From contig JYIP02000017.1 of the NCBI GenBank assembly GCA_001051155.2, forward strand, positions 187,231 to 251,230: DNA of 64,000 nucleotides. Direction: 5' to 3'. A program made the position numbers and the translations under genes. The notes below the pieces were generated by a model, which was not told where the DNA came from, searched no databases, and saw only the letters and a program-made list of their open reading frames with translations. The DNA comes from Chrysoporthe austroafricana (Eukaryota > Ascomycota > Sordariomycetes > Diaporthales > Cryphonectriaceae). Shown piece by piece: positions 56,320 to 64,000 of the stretch (positions are counted from its first letter, which is position 1; each line of letters begins with the position of its first letter).

Positions 56320-59300
56320 ATGGAGCATCAGCCTCAAACATCGTCCTCGCCTCTCAGGATTCTGTCCCTTGGTAAGAGCTCCTGTATGCTGCAGCTTCTT
56401 TATAGCTGACGAATTTAGATGGCGGCGGTATACGGGGCATTTCTAGCCTCCTGATTCTCGAGCACCTGATGGAAGAGATCCGTAAGGCAGACGGCCTCGA
56501 GCACGTCCCGCTGCCATGCGAATATTTCCACTTCATTGGCGGAACAAGCACCGGAGGGTACTACGGCCCAGACTATGTCGAATTGTTCTCCCGCTAATCT
56601 ACTCGCCAGGATTATTGCTATCATGCTGGGGAGGCTACGTATGACGGTCGACGAGTGTATTAGAGAGTACCGAGAAGTCGCGCAGAAGGCGTTTACGCCC
56701 AAACGATTTTCATTCCTTCCAGCTCCACCAAAGGGTGCCTTTTCCAGTAAAGCCCTCGAGGATGCGGTGAGAAACACAAGCATGAAGTTTTGCACAGAAG
56801 CAGAGTGTGCTAGTCAGCGGCAGCGGGGCAGTTCCACGGTCAGAACCTGCCCCCATAGTGAGGCGGAATTTCGAGACAGCACATGTACCAAGACGTATGT
56901 ATGCTGCGCGCACATTTTGAACCCATCTGAAAGAAGACTGATCCATCATAGTGCTGTTCTCGCCATCACTAAGGACAATGTGGACACTCTGCCGACTCTT
57001 TTCACCACGTACGGCACGTCGGCAGACTTTCGCGGATGCCCTATCTGGCAGGTAGCCCGTGCAACATCGGCAGCCACATCGTTCTTTAAGCCCATCCAAG
57101 TCGGTCGGGATGGGGTCGAGTTTGTGGACGCTGGGTTTGGGTATAACAATCCATGTGAGATTCTCATCGGTGAAGCTCAGCGGCAGTTCCCATCCTATCC
57201 CCGGATCCAGGTCCTTAGCATTGGTACTGGACTCGGAGACATTGTATCCATCGGCAACACGCGAATGGACATCCTTAAGGCGCTGAAGAAGATGGCTACC
57301 AGTTCGAAGGCTGTAGCAGCCAGGATGGATGAGCAATATGGCGACAGTGGAGATTACTTCAGATTCAATGTCGACAGGGGGCTTGACGACGTCACTTTAT
57401 CCGACTGGCAGGAAGCAAGCAAAATCTCAGCGCATACAAAGAACTACATTCGAGAAAACCGGAGAGGAATCAAGAACTTTGTTCGCTGTGCAACCGGACA
57501 ATTTGAAGCAAATGAGACGCCAGCGGGAACAGAAACAGTGGCGGTCGAACAACCGAGAAGTTAGTTTAATAATCCTATCTTTAATCGGACGTTGTCTAAT
57601 TCCGCTGCAGACAAAGTGTTTCATCTAGTACCACTTCCGCAGAACAAGCGCTTTATTGAACGTCGCGAATCAAAAGACCTGAAGCAAATGCTCTCCAAGC
57701 AACAGGGGCAAACAGTTGCATTAGCAGGACTAGGCGGCTCTGGGAAGACGCAAATAGCTCTCGATATCGCCTACTGGACCAAAACTAACTTACCAAAGTA
57801 CTCAGTATTCTGGGTGCCAGCTTACAGCTTTGCAAGCTTCGAGCAAGCGTACACAGACATCGCCAAGGAGATAGGCATCAGTCCGACTGCACAGAACGAA
57901 GATATGAAGACCTTCATCCGACAGTTCCTAAGCTCCGGCAAGATAGGACCTTGGCTCCTGATCGTGGACAACGCCGACGATATGGATATTATATTCGGCA
58001 CTTCAGAAGATCAAAAAGGCTTGAAGGGTTATTTACCACAGAACGAGCATGGTATGATATTGTATACCACTCGTTTCACGGATGTGGCGTTCTCAGTTAC
58101 GGATAATCCTCCGATAAAGCTCTATGAGATGGATGAGAAGGATGCTTTGCGCCTTCTAGAGCGTTCTCTTCACCGGAAAGAACTGCTTTGGGACAAGAGT
58201 TTGGTGACAACTCTCCTGCGATCATTAACCCATCTTCCCTTGGCGATCACGCAGGCCGCCGCGTATTTGAATAGGAACGGGCACGTGTCTCTTGAGAAGT
58301 ACCTCCGATTGCTGCAGGAAACAGAACAGACCCTGGTCAACTTGATGAGATGGGAGTTCCCCGATAAAAACCGATACGATGACTTGCCAAATGCGATTGC
58401 AACCACCTGGATGGTGTCTTTCGACCAGATCCAGCGGACCGACAGCTTCGCTTCCAATTTATTATCCTTCATTTCGCACATCGAGCCGAAATCTATACCG
58501 CAGTCGATACTACCTTGTCCCGGGCCCGAGGTAGATATCGAAAACTCAATTGGCACGCTATGTTCCTACGCGTTTCTGGTGAAACAGGACAAAGACGAAA
58601 CCTTTGATATGCATAGACTGGTACACATCGCAACGCGGCTCTGGGTCAAGGACAACTCAGTAGAGGGCCAGACAATGAAGGGTGCAATTCAGCAACTGGA
58701 CAAAGTATTTCCATCCGACGATTATAGGAATCGTGCTGTCTGGAGGCAGTATATACCCCATGCCCTAAAGGCTCTACAGGAAAGCACAGGAGTCGAAAAT
58801 GACATAAGGTCGAATTTGTACCTGAGAGTTGGGCGATGCCTGATAAGAGATGGACGGGTGAAAGAAGCTGTTAGGTCTTTGGACGAAGGGTTTAAGCTGA
58901 TGAAAAGCTCTCCGATTGAAGATATGCTAAGACTTGCTTTGCAATACGAGCTCGCACAGGCATTCCAAGCAGATGGGCAAGTGAAAAAGGCTATTGAGCT
59001 ACTTGAGCAGGTAGTCGAGATTCAAAAGAAAATACTCGACAAAGAGCACCCTGACCGCCTTGCTTCGCAACATACCCTTGCAATGGCATATCGAGCAATC
59101 GGGCGAACAAAAGAAGCTATTGGGCTGCTCGAGCAAGTAGTCAAGATTCAAAAGAAAACACTCGACAAAAAGCACCCTAACCGCCTTGCTTCACAACATA
59201 ACCTTGCAGTAGCATATCAAGCAAACGGGCGAACAAAAGAAGCTATTGGGCTGCTCGAGCAAGTAATCGAGATTCAAAAGAAAATATTCGATAAAGAGCA

Positions 59301-60490
59301 CCCTGACCGCCTTGCTTTACAATNACGGGCGAACAAAAGAAGCTATTGGGCTGCTCGAGCAAGTAATCGAGATTCAAAAGAAAATATTCGATTTTCTCGT
59401 GGGACTGGCGGAACGAAATGTTATATTGGAACGTCATTGTATAGTTCGTTTGCCCGCTTGTTTTCTTCGATAACCCGACGAGCTCGTTCATGTTGAGATT
59501 CAAAAGAAAACACTTGATAAAGAGCACCCTGACTGCCTTGCTTCGCAATATGAGCTTGCAAGGGCATATCAAGCAGACGGGCGAACAAAAGAAGCTATTG
59601 GGCTGCTCGAGCAAGTAATCGAGATTCAAAAGAAAATATTCGATTTTCTCGTGGGACTGGCGGAACGAAATGTTAATAACCTTGCAGTAACATATCAAGC
59701 AAACGGGCGAACAAAAGAAGCTATTGGGCTGCTCGAGCAAGTAATCGAGATTCAAAAGAAAATATTCGACAAAAAGCACCCTGACTGCCTTCGAAGCGTT
59801 ATACTCGAACGTTTCCGTATAGTTCGTCTGCCCGCTTGTTTTCTTCGATAACCCGACGAGCTCGTTCATCAGCTCTAAGTTTTCTAAACATTCGACAAAG
59901 AGCACCCTGACTGCCTTGCTTCGCAATATAACCTTGCAGTGATATATCGAGCAGACGGGCGAACAAAAGAAGCTATTGAGCTGCTCGAACAAGTAATCAA
60001 GATTCAAAAGAAAACACTCGATAAAGAGCACCCTGACCGCCTTGCTTTACAACATAACCTTGCAATAGCATATCAAACAAACGGGCGAACAAAAGAAGCT
60101 ATTGGGCTGCTCGAACAAGTAGTTGAGATTCAAAAGAAAATACTCGATAAAGAGCACCCTGACCGCCTTGCTTCGCAATATAACCTTGCAGTAACATATC
60201 AAGCAAACGGGCGAACAAAAGAAGCTATTGGGCTGCTCGAGCAAGTAATCGAAATTCAAAAGAAAATACTTGACAAAGAGCACCCTGACCGCCTTCGAAG
60301 CGTTATACTCGAACGTTTCCGTATAGTTCGTCTGCCCGCTTGTTTTCTTCGATAACCCGACGAGCTCGTTCATCAGCTCTAAGTTTTCTAAACACTCGAT
60401 GAAGAGCACCCTGACCGCCTTGCTTCACAACATGAGCTTGCAAGGGCATACCAGGCAGACGGGCGAGTAATGTCGAGTTATGTTCTATAA
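56320..60490 (+). CDS. patatin - NB-ARC - TPR NLR-type protein, 3' repeat region scrambled
   Basis: Exons 56320-56371, 56419-56557, 56610-57559 and one from 57611 fit in phase. Patatin phospholipase domain: DGGGIRG near residue 18, the Ser elbow GGTSTGG near 60, and the Asp of DAGFGYNNP near 237, so the Ser-Asp dyad is present. NB-ARC: P-loop GLGGSGKTQ near 420, LLIVDNADD, LPLAITQAAAYL and a later MHRLVH. From about residue 824 come 42-residue TPR units of the type GRTKEAIGLLEQVVEIQKK. A lone n at 59324 breaks the third-to-fourth unit junction. After it, units are mixed with stop-bearing segments up to a last unit that ends at TAA 60488-60490, so the real C-terminus is unknown. Such proteins are fungal NLR-like immune receptors in which the phospholipase is the likely killing domain. 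The first 930 or so residues look intact. Confidence 0.82.
58942..60490 (+). repeat. TPR-encoding 126-nt tandem array, partly rearranged
   Basis: Clean units at 58942-59067, 59068-59193 and 59194-59319. A fourth is cut at the n (59324). Further whole or partial units follow at about 59494-59640, 59675-59785, 59890-60290 and 60396-60475. Unit identity is very high (TGGGCTGCTCGAGCAAGTA recurs unchanged). Between them lie three related segments of about 90-100 nt that are not TPR sequence. Confidence 0.85.
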
Positions 60491-61893
60491 TGGATGAACA
60501 GGTCCGGGTCAACCGGCAGCCTCGGCATGTGGTTGCGAGCTCACTGAGGCGCACACGTCTTGCCCGGGGCCGCGCAGCCGTCTCCTGCAGCCCGGGCGGT
60601 GAGCCTGTCGCGCCGTACCAGGATTGAAGCAAGCGCAAGCCGCACCGCAAACGCTCAGTAGATCTCACGTCTTGTCCGGCACGGCCCAGCCGGGACCCGC
60701 GCCGGGGCCAGAAAGGGACAGGCCAGAGACAGCGGGGACAAAAAGGCCGGAGGCGGGGGAAGACAAGAGCGACAGAGACGACCGTCCTCGCCGCGGCGCG
60801 GTCCGGCCGCCCGGCACGCCCGACGTCCAGCACCCGCGGTGCTGCATCCCGCGACTCCCCGCAACGTCCCGTGATGTCGCGGCCGAAATGGGCCGCCCGA
60901 CCGCCCGACAGCAGGTCGGTCCCCCCCCGGACGTCGGGCACAGAGAGGGCGCCGGCGGGGACCGGCACCGTGGGCACGCGCGGCCTCTGGAGGGTGCGCC
61001 GTGTGAGCCCCTGTCGATGCCAGCAGCCGGGGCCGCCCACCAGAAGCTGGACGGGTCGTCCGGCAGAGGCTGGCTAGCAGTTGCTCAAGCCGTCCGGGGG
61101 AAACTGGCCGGTAATTACTTGTGGGTTCGTCGCCGCCGCCCGCTGCTGTCGTCTGGGAGGCCCGCCGCGGCGGGGACAGACGGATGCAGGAATGCACCCC
61201 CGAACCCACTGTGGCACACGCACAAGTCCGGACACTTTCGACAGGCCGCCGTGTTGTCCCGCGGAGGTTGCGAGAGGAGGAGGTGGGGGGGGTGGGACAG
61301 GTATGAGTCCTGCCCGTCCGAGTCCAGGGGAGATGTACGGCACCGCGAAACGTGGCGTGGTGTCAGTGCCAGGCAGATTTACCCGTTCGAATGTGCGACT
61401 TGTAAATATATAGATGTATATGCTAGGTATGTATAAATATATTTCATCGCGTGCGTAGCGGGTTGGCAGTCATGCCTGCTTGTCCCGTCCCCTGCATCTT
61501 CCGGGGAGTATGCGCGCCGAAGTGTACGAAATGGTCGCTGTGGGTCTGACGTGCAGATGGCACCGCACATCTCTTTGGTTAATTACAATTGGCCAGCTGC
61601 AGCCGTCATCAGCTGAAGGCAGGCAGCGTCGTCGAGCGGGGAGGAGACTGCCGAGTTACATATAGCCCGGCCAGCCTGATCTTTGTCTGCGCTTCCCTCT
61701 TCTCGACCGATGCTCTCTCCCCAGCACTTTCTGGCTTGCGACGTCTGCCAGACTGCTCGGCAGGGTCTCGCCTCCGTTGTTGCATCTGCAATAGATCGTA
61801 CGCCACGGCCACGCTCGCGGCCGAGCTCTCGCCCGAGCTCTCGCCCGACCTACCGGAGTACCGGCTCGGGGTCTCGTTCCCGTTGTCGTCGCA
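60491..61893. other. GC-rich spacer, no gene seen
   Basis: 1.4 kb upstream of the HET gene. Very GC-rich from 60500 to 61350, with overlapping open frames on both strands that show no domain; then a T/A-rich patch near 61400-61450. It should include the HET promoter. Confidence 0.5.
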
Positions 61894-63007
61894 ATGGACG
61901 AAGGCCCTTCGACAGCGGGCCGCGCCATCCGCCCTCCACCCGCAGACACGCCTGGAGTCTCTACGTACATATACCAGCCGCTTCCGAGTAACAGCCACAT
62001 CCGCCGGCTGATCCTGCAGGCGGGTGCTGGCGATGATGCTCTCGACGGACATCTGGAGACCATCGAGTTGAGGCATGCCGACGTATTGTATCCGTTTGAG
62101 GCGATCTCGTACGTGTGGGGAGAAGACATCAAGGATGAAATCATCACGATCGATGGGAGGGTGCTCGCGATCACGAGGAACCTGAAGGAGGCTCTCTGGC
62201 AAGCGAGACGGGACGACAGGCCGCGGGCGCTGTGGGCCGACTCGGTGTGTATCAACCAGGACGACGAGGCGGAGAAGGGGCAGCAGGTGGCGCTGATGGG
62301 CGACATCTACCGGACGTCGCGCTGCACCCTGATATGCCTCGGCCCCGAGCCCGGATGCCAACAGCATGCCCGCGATGTCGCCGCGTTGATAGCCGACGTG
62401 GAGGAAAGAATGGATCGGGTTTTTCACAGCCCGGACTTCTCGTGGGACTGGAACAGCTTTCCGTTTCCGCAAGCCGACGACCCGCTGGTGACCGATCCGA
62501 GGTGGAGACCTTGGTCGGAAATGATAGATCGGCCCTGGTTTTACCGCGGGTGGGTTGTGCAGGAGGCAGCACTCGGGCCGGACGGTCTCGTGCTCTGGGC
62601 GGGCGTCGAGATCCCGTGGCGCAGCGTCTTGCGAGTGTACTGGTGGCTAGTTGAGCGGGGGTCGCCTCTGATGCCGACGTTGGGAAAGTGGAGATTATCA
62701 GAAACTCATCCGCGGACGTACAAACTCGACCAGCGGAAAGAAGCTCGGACGTTCCTTCTCGGTTATGAGCAAGAGCGATTGGAGGCGATGCCGACTCTCC
62801 AATTGCTGGGATACGCCCGGACTCTGGAAGTGACGGACCCGAAAGACCGGATTTATGCGTTTATGGCCATGCGGACTTCGGACGAGGCGATGCCTGCGCT
62901 GCGGCCGGACTACAGTGACGAGGTATCGCACCTGGACGTGTACCGGGAATTTGCCATAGAGTACTTCAAAAAGACGTCGAACCTGGATCTCCTGAGCTTC
63001 GTGGAAC

Positions 63008-63045
<38 letters not shown>

Positions 63046-63807
63046 GAGCTGGGCGCCGCCTCCTCCTTCCCGTCGTGGATCCCGCGCTGGGACCGCGGCG
63101 CTGCCGTTGATCCCTTCTCCCACCGGGTAGACCAGAAAATCGAAAACGGCGACAGTGCAGCCTCCGTGCAGCCCGGTTCCGTCCTCCGGGTCAGCGCCGT
63201 TGCCATTGGCCTGGTCAAATTTGTCTCTACAGAAGCCCAGGACCACCGGCGGGCTTCGGTTTCGGCAGCAGTCGAGGAGGTGGTCCGGCTGTGGAGGGAC
63301 GTCGCGCCGCAGTCCGCAACGCACCCCGGCCCGCACCACCGCCGCCTAAGCTACGCCTTCCTCGTATGCCTCTGTCGGGGGAGGTTTGACGGCCAAGAAG
63401 ACGAGTTCAACGAATCTCAAAAGGCGTTCGCACAGCTTCTGCAGTCCGACCAGCCACCACGCCCTGCGGATACCTATACGCGGGACCGCCGTGCGGTACG
63501 AATCTCGGGATTCGCGATAAATCGGTCGCACCGTCGGCGAGTAATTATCTTTAGTCGCGGCTGCTACGGGCTCGCACCACGTCTCACCCGCAAGGGCGAC
63601 GTGTGCGCCATCATCTACGGGACCCGCACGCCGTTCATCCTCCGGGAGGTCGCCGGCAAGAGAGGCCACTATAGACTCGTCGGGGCGGCGTACCTTCAAA
63701 GTGAGAAAGCCACCTGGGACGGCCGTCCATACAGGCTGGGTCGGGGCAGAGGGAGGAATAACTGGGAAGAGGGGAACTCGCCTGCCGAGCACATCTTCCT
63801 CCACTGA
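61894..63807 (+). CDS. HET-domain (heterokaryon incompatibility) protein
   Basis: A single exon of 637 codons plus stop, start ATG at 61894. HET blocks in order: IRRLILQAG, FEAISYVWGED, ITIDGRVLAITRNLKEAL, RALWADSVCINQDD, EKGQQVALMGDIYRTSRCTL, PWFYRGWVVQEAAL, then TDPKDRIYAFMAM, LRPDYSD and VYREFAIEYFKK. A poly-Asp tract sits near residue 370-382. The C-terminal 250 residues end in GCYGLAPRLTRKGDVCAIIYG and FILREV, the usual tail of this class. HET domains act as inducers of cell death in non-self recognition. It seems intact, unlike the HET copy at 24.9 kb, and lies 1.4 kb from the patatin NLR. Whether the two are functionally paired is unknown. Confidence 0.92.
63008..63043 (+). repeat. (GAC)n coding microsatellite, poly-Asp
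   Basis: About 12 tandem GAC/ACG triplets inside the HET gene, encoding an uninterrupted Asp run. Likely variable in length between strains. Confidence 0.9.
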
Positions 63808-64000
63808 ACAGGGCGGGGCGCACCCCACGCCAGCATCGCCCCCAGGAGCGATGATTACAACTCGAGGTGTCCGCATCGTCCTCGCTGTCCGTCTGCCTGC
63901 ATGGTGCCCGGCAGCCCTCTCTCTCCCTGTGGAGATGTGGCCTACTTGGCCCGTGGCTCAGCACCACGTAGCACCTCGCCATTGTGATGACTGGTCGGCC
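63808..64000. other. window edge, no gene seen
   Basis: 3' flank of the HET gene up to the end of the window; nothing recognised. Confidence 0.5.

Noticed and set aside
59243..60409. minus-strand frames through the TPR array
   Set aside because: Periodic antisense of the 126-nt TPR units; the hydrophobic text is the complement of TPR codons.
58942..60490. regularly spaced repeats resembling a CRISPR array
   Set aside because: Units are contiguous coding TPR repeats without unique spacers, in a eukaryotic genome; the same applies to the ankyrin and WD40 arrays.
60303..61436. overlapping 245- and 270-codon frames on opposite strands
   Set aside because: Very GC-rich DNA with Pro/Arg/Gly-rich translations on both strands and no recognisable family; chance openness is the simplest reading.

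Overview
The window looks like nuclear DNA of a filamentous ascomycete (Pezizomycotina, probably a Sordariomycete). Genes are split by short introns (about 50-140 nt) with GTAAGT-like donors, CTAAC/CTGAC branch motifs close to the acceptor, and sometimes very small exons. The families are fungal: Zn(II)2Cys6 regulator, LaeA-like methyltransferase, DUF3176, Git3-type GPCR, Cwh43, HET-domain and NLR (STAND) proteins. No species call is attempted, and no transposase, reverse transcriptase, rRNA, tRNA or CRISPR array was recognised.

Layout. 0-2.4 kb: a thioredoxin-like AhpC/TSA gene with an in-frame stop and a small secreted protein gene, both minus. 2.4-9.4 kb: gene-poor, except for a possible many-exon minus-strand membrane-protein gene or relic at 3.8-6.2 kb. 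9.4-13.9 kb: a class 3 lipase and a DUF3176 membrane protein with a one-base frameshift. 14.5-18.7 kb: a LaeA-like methyltransferase converging on a Zn2Cys6 transcription factor. 19.4-26.6 kb: a SesA-like/NACHT/WD40 gene with a nonsense codon, decayed repeats, and a HET-domain pseudogene. 26.7-31 kb: a secreted GH5 glycosidase and a cytochrome P450. 33.6-46.9 kb: a mostly housekeeping block with cwh43, utp6, an EVE-domain (THYN1-like) gene, a DUF1993 gene, a cAMP-receptor-like GPCR and an AYR1-like SDR. 48.3-63.8 kb: an alpha/beta-hydrolase-NACHT-ankyrin NLR, a DUF7924 gene between two copies of a diverged repeat, a patatin-NB-ARC-TPR NLR with a scrambled repeat array, and an intact HET-domain gene.

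The main biological theme is allorecognition and innate immunity. Three NLR-type genes, each with a different effector domain (SesA-like, alpha/beta hydrolase, patatin) and a different repeat sensor (WD40, ANK, TPR), lie with two HET-domain genes in one 64-kb window. All three sensor arrays are internally near-identical at DNA level, as expected for fast-evolving recognition domains. Several members of this accessory set are broken by stops, frameshifts or repeat collapse, while the central housekeeping genes are intact. Exon models were built by hand from splice motifs, reading-frame phase and recalled family patterns; none was checked against transcripts or databases.
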